In this document: positions 24,202-32,412 of the stretch, piece by piece | How positions within the stretch are numbered: the stretch's first letter is position 1 | How the letters are laid out: each line of letters opens with the position of its first letter | Assembly (NCBI RefSeq): GCF_001750215.1 | Contig: NZ_LWGM01000005.1 | Location: forward strand, 1-34,397 | DNA from: Isoptericola variabilis | Lineage (GTDB): Bacteria; Actinomycetota; Actinomycetes; Actinomycetales; Cellulomonadaceae | Direction of reading: 5' to 3' | DNA: 34,397 bases | Program-made: the position numbers and the translations under genes | Notes under the pieces: generated by a model | Database searches by the model: none | What the model was told of the DNA's origin: nothing | What the model saw: the letters and a program-made list of their open reading frames with translations, nothing else

Positions 24202-24293
24202 GCCAGCCGGGACATCCCACGTCTCGGTTCACGGCCTAGGAGCCGGGCGCGAGCACAGCGCGCAGCTGGCGCGCGGCCGGGGTCCCAGCGAGG

Positions 24294-24323
24294 TCCCTGA
24301 CCCGCGTTCACGCAGGTCAGGGA
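24294..24323. terminator. Hairpin between convergent AraC-type gene and copB-type ATPase
   Basis: TCCCTGACC pairs with GGTCAGGGA (9 bp) with an inner GCG/CGC stack. It lies in the gap between stops at 24201 and 24414 and may serve both strands. Confidence 0.55.
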
Positions 24324-24413
24324 GCTCCTATCGGTCCATGCGGCCGCTGTCGTCCGAGCGGGACCTCGGTCGGGCCGGGCGCGACGACGAGCGTGCGTGA
24401 CGTACGAGCGTGC

Positions 24414-26564
24414 CTACCGGGTCGCGGTCTCCAGCGACGGCGAGGCGCCTGCCCGCTCGCCCGGACTGCCCTTCGAGGCGGTGGTCGAGGCCTCGGGGCG
24501 CAGGTCCAGGCGGCGAAGGAGCTGGGCGTTGGCGGCCACGACGATGGTGGAGGCGGACATCAGGACGGCACCGACCTCCATGGGCAGGACGAAGCCGAGC
24601 GGGGCGAGCACGCCGGCGGCGAGGGGGACGGCGGCGACGTTGTAGCCGGCGGCCCACCACAGGTTCTGCGTCATCTTGCGGTAGCCGGCGCGGGACAGCT
24701 CGATCACCGACAGCACCGAGCGCGGGTCGTCCGAGGCGAGGACAACCCCGGCCGAGGCGATGGCGACGTCGGTGCCGGCGCCGATCGCGATGCCGACGTC
24801 GGCCTGCGCCAGTGCCGGGGCGTCGTTCACGCCGTCGCCGACCATCGCGACGGTGCGGCCCTGGTGCTGCAGCTCGAGGACCTTCTCGCTCTTGTCCTCC
24901 GGGCGCACGCCGGCGAAGGCCTGGTCGATGCCGAGGTCGGCGGCGACGGTGCGGGCGACCGGCTCGGCGTCGCCGGTGATCATCACGACGTGGACACCCC
25001 GGGCGTGCAGGGCCTCGACGGCCTCGCGCGACTCGGGCCGCACCTCGTCGGCGAGCGCGAACGCACCGGCCACCTTCCCGTCGACCAGGACGTGCAGCAC
25101 GATCGCGCCCTGCTCGGACCATGCGGCGGTCTCGGCCAACGGCTCCAGGTGGTGCTCGGCCAGGAGGTTCGGGCCGCCGACGGCCACGGTGCGCCCAGCG
25201 ACGGTGGCGGTGACCCCCACGGCGGTGGAGGCGCTGAACTCCGTGGCCTCCGGCACGCGCAGGCCGCGGTGGTGGGCGGCCGCAGTGATCGCGGTGGCCA
25301 GCGGGTGCTGGCTGTCGGCCTCGGCCGCGGCGGCCAGGGCGATCAGCTCGTCCTGCGTCATCGCTACGGCGGCGACGTCGCGCAGCACCGGCTCGCCCCG
25401 GGTCAGGGTGCCGGTCTTGTCGAACAGCACGGCGTCCACGGTGCGCATGCGCTCCAGGGCACCGCGGTCCTTGACCAGCACGCCGCCGCGTGCGGCGCGC
25501 TCCGTGGAGATCGACACCACCAGCGGGATCGCCAGACCCAGGGCGTGGGGGCAGGCGATCACCAGGACGGTGATGGCGCGGACCACCGCAAAGTCCGGGT
25601 CGCCCAGCGCGCTCCAGGCCGCGACCGTGACCACCGCCGCGACGAGAGCGAACCAGAACAGCCAGCCGGCGGCCCTGTCCGCGAGCAGCTGGGCCCGGGT
25701 GGTGGACGACTGTGCCTCGGCGACCAGGCGCCGGATCCCGGCCAGCGTGGTGTCGTCACCGACAGCGGTGACCCGAACCCGCAGCGCGTCGTCCGTGGCC
25801 ACGGTGCCCGCCACCACGCGGTCGCCGGCCCGGCGGGTCACGGGGCGCGACTCACCGGTGATCATGGACTCGTCCAGGCTCGCGGTGCCGGCCACCACCT
25901 CGCCGTCGGCCGGCACGCGTCCGCCGGGCCGCACGACGACGACGTCACCGCGCACCAGGCCGGCCGGCGCGACGGTGACGACCGCGTCGCCGACCACCTT
26001 CTCCGCCTCGTCCGGCAGCAGCGCGGCCAGGGAGTCCAGCGCCGAGGACGACTGGGCCAGGGAGCGCATCTCGAGCCAGTGCCCGAGCAGCATGATCACG
26101 ACCAGGAGCGCCAGCTCCCACCAGAAGTCCAGCTCGTGCGGGAGCAGCCCGAGGGTGGCGCCCCAGGAGGCGACGAAGGCGACGGTGATCGCCATGCCGA
26201 CCAGCAGCATCATCCCGGGCTTGCGCGCCCGGACCTCGCTGACGGCGCCGGTCAGGAAGGGCCGACCGCCCCACAGGTAGATCACCGTGCCCAGCACCGG
26301 CGAGACCGTCGCGATCCCGGGAACGCCCGGCAGCGTGTACCCCAGCAGGTCGGCGAACCTGCCGCTGAGCAGCACGGTCGGGACCGACAGCCCGAGCATG
26401 ATCCAGAACAGCCGCCGAAACATCGCCACGTGGCCGTCCCCGTGGCCGGCATGTCCGCCGCCGTGGCCGGCGTGCTGCCCGCGGGCGGTGGTAGCCGGCT
26501 GCGGCGCGGTGTCGTGCTCGCCCGGGTGGTGGACGTGCTCGTGGTGCGGGTCAGGCGTGGCCAT
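24414..26564 (-). CDS. copB: CopB-type P1B-3 copper ATPase with His-rich N-terminus
   Basis: A 716-aa P-type ATPase of the CopB group, associated with export of Cu(II) or Cu(I). It lacks an HMA domain; instead the first 45 residues contain 11 His (HHEHVHHPGEH, HAGHGGGHAGHGDGH). The ion site is CPH (ACPHALGLAIPLV) rather than CPC, which defines the group. Also present are TGESRP in the actuator, FDKTGTLTRG for phosphorylation, SQHPLATAI, GDGVNDAPALAQADVG and the final helix MSASTIVVAANAQLLR. AGGAGG lies 8 nt before ATG 26564; the frame is open far upstream, but a CsoR-type box sits there, so this start is preferred. Monocistronic and probably copper-induced through CsoR. Confidence 0.94.
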   Translation of the reverse strand: MATPDPHHEHVHHPGEHDTAPQPATTARGQHAGHGGGHAGHGDGHVAMFRRLFWIMLGLSVPTVLLSGRFADLLGYTLPGVPGIATVSPVLGTVIYLWGGRPFLTGAVSEVRARKPGMMLLVGMAITVAFVASWGATLGLLPHELDFWWELALLVVIMLLGHWLEMRSLAQSSSALDSLAALLPDEAEKVVGDAVVTVAPAGLVRGDVVVVRPGGRVPADGEVVAGTASLDESMITGESRPVTRRAGDRVVAGTVATDDALRVRVTAVGDDTTLAGIRRLVAEAQSSTTRAQLLADRAAGWLFWFALVAAVVTVAAWSALGDPDFAVVRAITVLVIACPHALGLAIPLVVSISTERAARGGVLVKDRGALERMRTVDAVLFDKTGTLTRGEPVLRDVAAVAMTQDELIALAAAAEADSQHPLATAITAAAHHRGLRVPEATEFSASTAVGVTATVAGRTVAVGGPNLLAEHHLEPLAETAAWSEQGAIVLHVLVDGKVAGAFALADEVRPESREAVEALHARGVHVVMITGDAEPVARTVAADLGIDQAFAGVRPEDKSEKVLELQHQGRTVAMVGDGVNDAPALAQADVGIAIGAGTDVAIASAGVVLASDDPRSVLSVIELSRAGYRKMTQNLWWAAGYNVAAVPLAAGVLAPLGFVLPMEVGAVLMSASTIVVAANAQLLRRLDLRPEASTTASKGSPGERAGASPSLETATR

Positions 26565-26888
26565 CGTGATCCCTCCTCGGCGCTCCGACACATACCCCGG
26601 CGGGGTATACGGGTTGGCAACAGCGGCTCGGGGCCTCACATTCCCGCTCGCGGACCGCGAGGGGCATGCGTGGTCGGCGTCCGGGCGGGTCCGCCGGCGC
26701 AGGCCGGTCCCGCGCTCCTCGCTCGAGCACGCGTCCGCCACCAGCCCGGCCTGCGCCGCTGCCGAGTGCCCGCCTCCCTCGCCCGCCGCGGCCAGGACGA
26801 CCTCGACGTGTCCGGAAACCTTCACCGCGTCGTTCCCGACCCGATGGGAAGGGGCGGGCGCACCGAGCGACGACACGAGGAGGGCCGC
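26565..26888. other. 324-bp divergent intergenic region upstream of copB
   Basis: It contains the CsoR-type box at 26593-26607 and a 15-bp palindrome, CTCGCGG-A-CCGCGAG, at 26647-26661. The copB frame is open through it on the minus strand, but the encoded sequence is Arg/Gly/Ala-rich and unlike any domain. Nothing else is recognised. Confidence 0.55.
26593..26607. promoter_or_regulatory. CsoR-type box 4, upstream of copB
   Basis: TACCCCGGCGGGGTA is a perfect dyad with a one-base centre and the same core as boxes 1-3. It lies 29 nt upstream of the copB ATG, which puts this gene in the CsoR regulon although csoR is 14 kb away. Confidence 0.78.
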
Positions 26889-27461
26889 ATGGACGCCATC
26901 ACGGCCATCGCGCAGCGGGTGGCCGCCATCCAGGCAACCATCGGCTCGGTCAGCGCCGCCGACGTGCCGAGCACCCAGGCGGTCGCCAGCACCTCCGGTG
27001 CCCGGTTCGCGCAGGTCCTCAGCGCCGAGGTCGCGAGCTCCGCTGCCGTCGGCGGGGCTCGCACGGCCGACGGCGTCCCCAGCGACCTCGCCGCCTACGG
27101 CAACGGGCAGATCCCGCGATCGGCGCTGCGGGAGGTCGGGACCACCGGCCATCGACTGTGGGCACCCGCCAGCGCCGCGCTCCAGCAGCTGATGGCCGAC
27201 GCGGCGCGCGACGGCGTCCAGATCGGCATCACGGACTCCTACCGGTCCTACGACGCTCAGGTCGACGTCGCCCAGCGCAAGGGCCTGTACTCCCGAGGCG
27301 GCCTCGCCGCCGAGCCCGGGACCAGCCCCCACGGTTGGGGCATGGCCGTGGATCTCGACCTGGGCGACGAGGCGCAGTCGTGGATGCGCGCCAACGCCGG
27401 ACGCTACGGCTTCGTCGAGGACACGCCCCGCGAACCGTGGCACTGGGTCTACCGCGTCTGA
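26889..27461 (+). CDS. M15-family (VanY-like) peptidase with an Ala/Ser-rich N-terminal region
   Basis: A 190-aa protein. Residues ~80-190 form a D-alanyl-D-alanine carboxypeptidase-like domain with ITDSYRSYDAQ, the zinc motif SPHGWGMAVDLDLG (the His and Asp ligands of SxHxxGxAxD) and the closing EPWHWVYRV that supplies the last His. Such enzymes trim peptidoglycan peptides. The N-terminus (MDAITAIAQRVAAIQATIG, then RFAQVLSAEVASSA) has no classical signal peptide; it resembles N-termini of actinobacterial flagellar-cluster cell-wall hydrolases. GAGGAGG lies before ATG 26889. No flagellar genes are in the window. Export route is unclear. Confidence 0.83.
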   Translation: MDAITAIAQRVAAIQATIGSVSAADVPSTQAVASTSGARFAQVLSAEVASSAAVGGARTADGVPSDLAAYGNGQIPRSALREVGTTGHRLWAPASAALQQLMADAARDGVQIGITDSYRSYDAQVDVAQRKGLYSRGGLAAEPGTSPHGWGMAVDLDLGDEAQSWMRANAGRYGFVEDTPREPWHWVYRV

Positions 27462-27638
27462 ACGAGAGCGGCCGTCGGAGCGACATGCGACATCAGGTCG
27501 GCTACCGGCTGCTCGAGAGATCGGAGCTCTGCGCGCACTGGGAACCTGGGAGGGCGCCCCGTCCAGCGCGACCACTGTCGGTGCGGGGGCGTTTCCCGGG
27601 GCCCACCAGAGGGCCCGCGGCTCGGTAGCGTGCGGTGC

Positions 27639-28076
27639 ATGGCCATCAGGTTCGAGAACGTCGGCATCGCCGTCCGGGACATCGAGGCGGCCGTCGCCTT
27701 CTTCACCGATCTCGGGCTGACCGTGCTGGGGCGGGACGAGGTCAGCGGGGAGTGGGCGGACACCGCCGTCGGCCTGGACGGCAACCACGCCAAGATCGCG
27801 ATGCTGCAGACGCCGGACGGCAGCGGTCGGCTGGAGCTCTTCGAGTACATCCACCCTGACGCGATCGACACGGCGCCCACGCGGCCGAACGAGATCGGGA
27901 TGCACCGCGTGGCCTTCGCGGTGGACGACATCGACGAGGCCCTCCAGATCGCCGCCAGGCACGGCTGCCGCCCGCTGCGAGGCGTGGCGACGTACGGCGA
28001 CGCCTACCGGCTCAGCTACGTCCGGGGGCCCAGCGGCATCATCGTGATGCTCGCGCAAGATCTGAGAAGGAGCTAG
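27639..28076 (+). CDS. VOC-superfamily protein (glyoxalase/bleomycin-resistance fold)
   Basis: A 145-aa protein with two beta-alpha-beta-beta-beta modules: ENVGIAVRDIEAAVAFFTDL-GL with an N-terminal metal-site pattern lacking the usual His, LELFEYIHP with a Glu ligand candidate, MHRVAFAVDDIDEAL with His, and YGDAYRLSYVRGPSGIIVML with the final ligand region. Members include glyoxalase I, epimerases and resistance proteins; the specific activity is not visible. A -10-like TAGCGT lies 7 nt before ATG 27639, suggesting a leaderless message. Single gene, no clear operon partner. Confidence 0.85.
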   Translation: MAIRFENVGIAVRDIEAAVAFFTDLGLTVLGRDEVSGEWADTAVGLDGNHAKIAMLQTPDGSGRLELFEYIHPDAIDTAPTRPNEIGMHRVAFAVDDIDEALQIAARHGCRPLRGVATYGDAYRLSYVRGPSGIIVMLAQDLRRS

Positions 28077-28301
28077 CTGCTCGGCGCGTGAGTCGGTCCG
28101 CCGGGAAGCGCGTCCGAGGCGTCGGCGGGATGCGCGCGGCCGGCGGCCCGCCGCCTCGCCGGCCCGCCCGCGGCTGCGGCCGCCTGTCGTCCCGCAGCGG
28201 GCGGGCTTACGTTGGACCGAGGCGCCCGCGAGGCGTGCGGTTCCCGCCGTCCGGCGACCGCCCCGCCCTGGGCCGACCCGCGAGGACGCAGAGGAGCGAT
28301 C

Positions 28302-28637
28302 ATGCCGGCTTTCGTGTACGTGCTGCCTGTCCTGCCCGGCAAGGAGGAGGACGACCGGAAGACCCTGGAGGAGCTGACCGGTCCCCGGCGCGACGAGTAC
28401 GAGGCCGCGCTGCGGGACGCGGGGGTGACCCGGCACGTGGTCTGGCACCAGCTGGGGCCCGAGGGCATGACGGCGGTGGTCTACATGGAGGCCGACGAGG
28501 AGGCGGCGGTCGTCCGGTTCGGAGCCGCCGAGGCGCCGTTCAACACCTGGTTCCGCGAGGCCATGAAGGACGTCCACGGGGTGGACATCGGCCAGGGGGC
28601 GCCGTCCGGGGACAAGGTGCTCGACGTCCAGCTCTGA
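28302..28637 (+). CDS. Small protein resembling DUF6176
   Basis: A 111-aa protein beginning MPAFVYVLPVLPGKEEDDRK and containing EYEAALRDAGVTRHVVWHQ, MTAVVYMEADEEAAVVRF and PFNTWFREAMKDVHGVDI. The order of strands and helices suggests a dimeric ferredoxin-like barrel, as in DUF6176 proteins. GAGGAG lies 5 nt before ATG 28302. Function unknown. Confidence 0.7.
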   Translation: MPAFVYVLPVLPGKEEDDRKTLEELTGPRRDEYEAALRDAGVTRHVVWHQLGPEGMTAVVYMEADEEAAVVRFGAAEAPFNTWFREAMKDVHGVDIGQGAPSGDKVLDVQL

Positions 28638-28771
28638 CGGTCCCCTGACGGCGCCTGCAGGCCCTGTCGCTCGCGGCGCCGGTGTGCGATGGTCGTTCCA
28701 GCGCACGGAGTGCTCGAGCTCTTCGGCGCTGCCGGTGAACGCACGGTCCCTCGGTCCGGGAGGCGGCTTCC

Positions 28772-29677
28772 ATGATCCTGGTGGTCGGAGCCAGCGGGAA
28801 CCTCGGCCGCGAGACCGTCAGGCAGGCGCTCGCCGGTGGCCACGCGGTCCGGGCCGCCGCACGCCGGCCGGACGCCATCGCGGACCTGGCCGCCCACGGC
28901 GCGGAGGTCGTCCAGATGGACCTGACCGACCCCGGGTCGATCGGGCGCGTGTGCCAGGGGGTGGAGGCCGTCGTCGCGGCGGCGCACTCGCTCCTGGGCT
29001 CCGGGGCGAACCGCTCGCCCCGGGTGGACGGCGACGGCAACCGCATGCTGACCGACGCGGCGCGCGAGGCCGGTGTGCAGCACATGGTCTTCCTGTCCAC
29101 GGTGGGCGCCTCGCCCACGGCGGACGTCGAGTTCCTGCGCACCAAGCACGCCGCCGAGGAGCACGTCCGGGCGAGCGGGATGCGGTACACGATCCTGCGG
29201 CCGACGGCCTTCATGGAGGCGCACGCCCGGCAGTACATCGGCACCCCGTTGCTCACCAGGGGCAGGGTCACCATCCCGGGCTCGGGGCGCAGCCCGATCA
29301 ACCTCATCGCCGCCGCGGACGCCGCCCGGTACGTGATGATCGGCCTGACCGACCCCCGTGCCCGGGACCGGGTGCTGGAGATCGGCGGCTGGGACAACGT
29401 CACCAAGGACGAGATCGCCCGCACCTACGCCCGGAAGGCCGGCATCACACCCAGGCTCCGGCACCTGCCTCGAGGACTGATGCGGGCCGGCAGCGTCGCT
29501 CTCGGGCCGGTCAAGCCCGAGGTCGCCGACGCCCTGCGCCTGCTGCTCTGGGTGGACGACTCGGACCAGACGCTGGACCCCACGGCCCTCCAGCGCGAGT
29601 TCCCCTTCGACATGGTCCGCCTGGACGACTTCGTGCAGCGCGACGTCGAGGCGTTCAGGGACCGGACGCCTGCCTGA
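28772..29677 (+). CDS. NmrA-like NAD(P)-binding protein (atypical SDR)
   Basis: A 301-aa atypical short-chain dehydrogenase. The dinucleotide motif is MILVVGASGNLGRET (GxxGxxG), followed by VRAAARRPD, VVQMDLTDP and FLSTVGASP; YxxxK of classical SDRs is absent, as in NmrA/SDR_a5 proteins. The segment LRPTAFMEAHARQYIG and the later DAARYVMIGLTDP are typical of the family. Substrates vary from quinones to regulatory partners. GGGAGG lies 8 nt before ATG 28772, and a strong hairpin follows the stop. Confidence 0.86.
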   Translation: MILVVGASGNLGRETVRQALAGGHAVRAAARRPDAIADLAAHGAEVVQMDLTDPGSIGRVCQGVEAVVAAAHSLLGSGANRSPRVDGDGNRMLTDAAREAGVQHMVFLSTVGASPTADVEFLRTKHAAEEHVRASGMRYTILRPTAFMEAHARQYIGTPLLTRGRVTIPGSGRSPINLIAAADAARYVMIGLTDPRARDRVLEIGGWDNVTKDEIARTYARKAGITPRLRHLPRGLMRAGSVALGPVKPEVADALRLLLWVDDSDQTLDPTALQREFPFDMVRLDDFVQRDVEAFRDRTPA

Positions 29678-29698
29678 GCCCGGATCCGCCCGTCGTGC

Positions 29699-29741
29699 CG
29701 AAGGGCCCCGGAGCCTGCCGTCGCAGGTCCGGGGCCCTTCG
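29699..29741. terminator. Strong bidirectional hairpin between convergent genes
   Basis: A 14-bp perfect outer stem (29699-29712 with 29728-29741, core GAAGGGCCCCGGA) plus an inner CCTGC/GCAGG stem. It follows the NmrA-like stop by 21 nt and lies 57 nt beyond the minus-strand stop at 29799. Confidence 0.75.
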
Positions 29742-29798
29742 CGTCGTCGGTCTCGGCCGCAGACCGGGATCGTCCTGCGCGCGCGGACCGCACCGGTG

Positions 29799-30293
29799 TC
29801 ACCCCGCGCGCGGCGGGCCGTCGGTGCTCTGCTCGCGGCGCTCGTCGACGCGACCGCGCTGGTAGTCGTCCGCGGGCGCGTCCGGCGTCCGCTCCGCGTG
29901 CCGAGGCGTGGGCCGGCGGTCGTCGGCACCCGGTGCGTCGGCGGCGCCCGGCGTCCCTGCGGACCGGTGGCGACCGGAGTCGCCCATGAGCTCGTCGTCG
30001 GCCATGCCGTGCTCGTGCAGCCGGGCTCGCTGCTCGCGCACCTCCGCCTCGGCGCGCTCGCGCTCTGCCTCGGCCGCGGCGAGCCTGGCCTTCTGCTCGG
30101 CCTCTGCGGCGCTCTTCCGGTGGGCCTCCGCCTGCGCCCGGTTCTCGCCGACCACCTGCTCGCGGCGCTGCTCGAGCTCGCGCTCACGAGCCTTCGCCTG
30201 GGCGCGGCGGCGCGCCCGCGGCAGGACGAGCACCAGCAGCGCCAGCAGGACCAGCGCCACCACCACGATCACGACGATCATCCACGTGTCCAT
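29799..30293 (-). CDS. Single-pass membrane protein with Glu/Arg/Ala coiled coil
   Basis: A 164-aa protein: an N-terminal membrane helix (VVIVVVALVLLALLVLVLP) after a short outside segment, followed by residues ~30-95 of continuous charged helix (AQAKARERELEQRREQV and AAEAERERAEAEVREQRARL), then a hydrophilic disordered tail. The coil faces the cytoplasm by the positive-inside rule (RARRR directly after the helix). GAGGAAGG lies upstream of ATG 30293. Similar small proteins are common in actinobacteria without known function. Confidence 0.75.
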   Translation of the reverse strand: MDTWMIVVIVVVALVLLALLVLVLPRARRRAQAKARERELEQRREQVVGENRAQAEAHRKSAAEAEQKARLAAAEAERERAEAEVREQRARLHEHGMADDELMGDSGRHRSAGTPGAADAPGADDRRPTPRHAERTPDAPADDYQRGRVDERREQSTDGPPRAG

Positions 30294-30490
30294 CGCGCAA
30301 CCTTCCTCGAGACGTGGCGTCATTCGACCGCGTCCGACCGCCGCTCGCCATCGAGCGGCGGTCGGCCCGACGCGCGGAAGGGCGCCAGGGCACCGCCGGT
30401 GACCTCGGTGCCAGAGCCGCGCCCGGGCACGCCGCCGTCGTGGCTGCGCCACGGCTGGCGTGGCCCGGGAGCCGTACGGAGGATCGCAGC

Positions 30491-31252
30491 ATGACCAGTT
30501 CCGGCGGGTCGCTCCGTGGCGTGGGCGCGCTGGTGACCGGAGCCACCAGCGGGCTCGGGCGTGCGGTGGCGGTCCGCCTGGCGCAGGCCGGGGCCGACGT
30601 GGCCGTGCTGGGACGCGGGGAGCACGACCTGGGCAGTGCCGCCGCGCAGGTCGAGAGCCATGGCGTGCGCGCCGTGCCGCTGCGGGTCGACCTCGCCGAC
30701 ACGGAGCGCCTCGACGAGGTCGTGCAGCTGGCGGCCACCGAGCTGGGCGGCCTGGGGATCCTCGTCAACGCGGCGGCCACCGACGCGCCGGGCTCCGCCG
30801 AGGAGCTGTCCGTGCAGGACTGGCAGCGGGTCGTCGCGGTGAACCTCACCGCGCCCTTCGTGCTGGCGAGGTCCGCCATGCCGCACATGCGTCGGGGTGG
30901 CGGCGGGCTCGTCGTCAACGTCTCCTCGGTCGCCGGCCGGAGGGGATGGGCCGGGGCCTCGGCCTACTGCGCGACCAAGTTCGCGCTGACCGGGCTGACG
31001 CAGTCGCTGGCCGCGGAGGGGCGCGCCGACGGCGTCAGGGTGTGCGTCGTGTACCCCGGGGCGATGGCGACGAGCTGGGGGACGTTCGACCCGGCGCAGC
31101 GCAGGGAACCGGACCTTCCGGCGCACGACGAGCGCCAGTCGCTGGACCCGGACGTCGTCGCCGACCTCATCGCCTGGATGGCTGTCTCACCGGGCAGGCC
31201 CGTGCTGAACGAGGTCACGGTCACGCCGCTCCTCGAGGGCGGGTGGCCCTGA
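30491..31252 (+). CDS. Short-chain dehydrogenase/reductase
   Basis: A 253-aa classical SDR. The cofactor motif is VTGATSGLGRAVA, an Asp at 68 (VDLAD) contacts the adenine, ILVNAAATD replaces the usual NNAG, and the catalytic residues are Ser146 (VNVSSVAG), Tyr159 and Lys163 (SAYCATK). The later VVYPGAMATSWGTF is typical. NADP preference is suggested by LGRGEH after the second strand. GGAGGA lies 7 nt upstream of ATG 30491. Substrate unknown. Confidence 0.92.
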   Translation: MTSSGGSLRGVGALVTGATSGLGRAVAVRLAQAGADVAVLGRGEHDLGSAAAQVESHGVRAVPLRVDLADTERLDEVVQLAATELGGLGILVNAAATDAPGSAEELSVQDWQRVVAVNLTAPFVLARSAMPHMRRGGGGLVVNVSSVAGRRGWAGASAYCATKFALTGLTQSLAAEGRADGVRVCVVYPGAMATSWGTFDPAQRREPDLPAHDERQSLDPDVVADLIAWMAVSPGRPVLNEVTVTPLLEGGWP

Positions 31253-31272
31253 GGCGACGGCCGCGCCCGCGC

Positions 31273-31515
31273 TCACGACGCCGGCGGAGCCCCGTGCCGG
31301 TGCGCCGCCGCACCTCGCGACCGCCGCACGTACTCCGCCCGGTCGATCGCGCCGCGGGCGCGGTCGGTCAGGTTCTCCACGTCCTGGCGGCTGGGTACCC
31401 AGCCGCCGTGCCACACCGCGGCGAGCGACTGCACGACCGCGTACCGCTGGTGCACGTCCAGCCCGTCGAACAGCTCCGGCCACCGCTCCTCGACATCGAA
31501 CCGCTCCTCGGCCAC
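31273..31515 (-). CDS. Small protein resembling VbhA-type antitoxin
   Basis: An 80-aa protein starting at GTG 31515 with GGGGGAG 6 nt upstream. The core YAVVQSLAAVWHGGWVPSRQ-DVENLTDRARGAID is a helical motif like the VbhA antitoxin domain that inhibits Fic/VbhT AMP-transferases. The C-terminus is His/Arg/Ala-rich and probably disordered. No Fic gene (HPFxxGNGR motif) is found in the window, so it is an orphan or not an antitoxin. Similar orphan proteins are common in actinobacteria. Confidence 0.6.
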   Translation of the reverse strand: MAEERFDVEERWPELFDGLDVHQRYAVVQSLAAVWHGGWVPSRQDVENLTDRARGAIDRAEYVRRSRGAAAHRHGAPPAS

Positions 31516-31697
31516 GGTGAGCTCCCCCTGGCGGCGGCAGGCGGGCGGTCGGACGACCGCACGGCCTCACCGCCTCGTTCTACCCCTCGGGCCCGGCCCC
31601 CTGGCTCGAGCCCCCGACGTCCACGGCATCCGACCCTACGTGGGCTGTTGTCTCTTCAACAGAGGTTTTAGTCCGTGCGGAGGCGGACGGGGCGTGG

Positions 31698-32252
31698 TCA
31701 GGCGGACGTCTGCAGCGCCCTGCGGACGGCGTCCGCGACGTCGCCGGGGGAGCGCGGCGGTGCGGTGGCCCCGGTGACCTCGGAGAACAGGACGCCGTCG
31801 ACGAAGGCGAGCAGGTCGCGTGCGCGTGCGGCGGCCGCCGCGGGTGCGGACGCGGCGGTGAGCCGCTCGGCCACGATGGCTTCCAGCCGCGACGTACCGG
31901 CCGACAGCGCCCGCCGCAGCTCGGGCCGCCGCACGGCCTCCAGCGAGAGCTCGTAGCGGGCGAGCGTCCGGTCCCGCCCTTCACCCACGAGCGCGGCCTG
32001 GACCAGGGCGGTCAGCGCGGCGACCGGGTCGCCCTCCTCGAGGGCGGCCACGTCGGCCGCGTCGAGCTCCGCCAGGCGCTCGACGGCCGCGGTCAGCAGG
32101 GCCGCGCGCGAGGGCAGGTAGTAGGACGTCGAGCCGGCCGGGAGCCCTGCAGCGGTATCGATCGCGCGGTGCGTGAGCCCGCGGCTGCCCTCCCTCGCCA
32201 GCGTCCTGATGACGGTGTCCGCGATCAGTGCCCTGCGATCCACTCGCGGCAT
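31698..32252 (-). CDS. TetR-family regulator with twin operators
   Basis: A 184-aa TetR protein: helix-turn-helix residues ~8-55 with GLTHRAIDTAAGLPAGSTSYYLPSR (divided here as GLTHRAIDTAAGL and PAGSTSYYLPSR), then a short ligand domain ending FVDGVLFSEVTGA. The first helix segment VIRTLAREGSRGL is typical. It is divergent from an FAD monooxygenase with two matching operators between them. AAGGGGGGACG precedes ATG 32252. The layout matches TetR control of drug-modifying flavin monooxygenases; the inducer is unknown. Confidence 0.9.
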   Translation of the reverse strand: MPRVDRRALIADTVIRTLAREGSRGLTHRAIDTAAGLPAGSTSYYLPSRAALLTAAVERLAELDAADVAALEEGDPVAALTALVQAALVGEGRDRTLARYELSLEAVRRPELRRALSAGTSRLEAIVAERLTAASAPAAAAARARDLLAFVDGVLFSEVTGATAPPRSPGDVADAVRRALQTSA

Positions 32253-32272
32253 CGTCCCCCCTTGCCGGCGTC

Positions 32273-32288
32273 CTCTACAGATGTAGAG
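32273..32288. promoter_or_regulatory. TetR operator 1
   Basis: CTCTACA-GA-TGTAGAG, a perfect 7-bp dyad, 21 nt from the tetR start. Confidence 0.82.
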
Positions 32289-32294
32289 TAGCAG

Positions 32295-32312
32295 TCTCTA
32301 CACCTGTAGAGA
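32295..32312. promoter_or_regulatory. TetR operator 2
   Basis: TCTCTACA-CC-TGTAGAGA, a perfect 8-bp dyad with the same arms as operator 1, 23 bp away centre to centre (about two helical turns). Confidence 0.82.
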
Positions 32313-32322
32313 GGAGATCCCG

Positions 32323-32412
32323 GTGCCGCTCGGACACGTCCTCGGCGCGGTGCGCGTCACCACGCCGGTCACCCCTGTGACACCACCGGAGGGAGCGCCG
32401 TGCGCATCGTGA
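32323..32412 (+). CDS. Possible 29-aa leader ORF overlapping the FAD monooxygenase start
   Basis: GTG 32323 follows GAGAGGAG by 6 nt and opens 29 codons (VPLGHVLGAVRVTTPVTPVT and a short tail), ending 13 nt inside the next gene. It could couple translation from the regulated message. Coding is unproven. Confidence 0.25.
   Translation: MPLGHVLGAVRVTTPVTPVTPPEGAPCAS

Noticed and set aside
24393-27461. Plus-strand open frame of about 1000 codons opposite copB
   Set aside because: Antisense shadow of copB; only its last part coincides with the real M15 peptidase, which has its own ATG and ribosome-binding site at 26889.
26565-28706. Long N-terminal extension of the copB frame
   Set aside because: The extension crosses the CsoR-type box and the opposite-strand M15 and VOC genes and contains no known domain; ATG 26564 has a strong ribosome-binding site.
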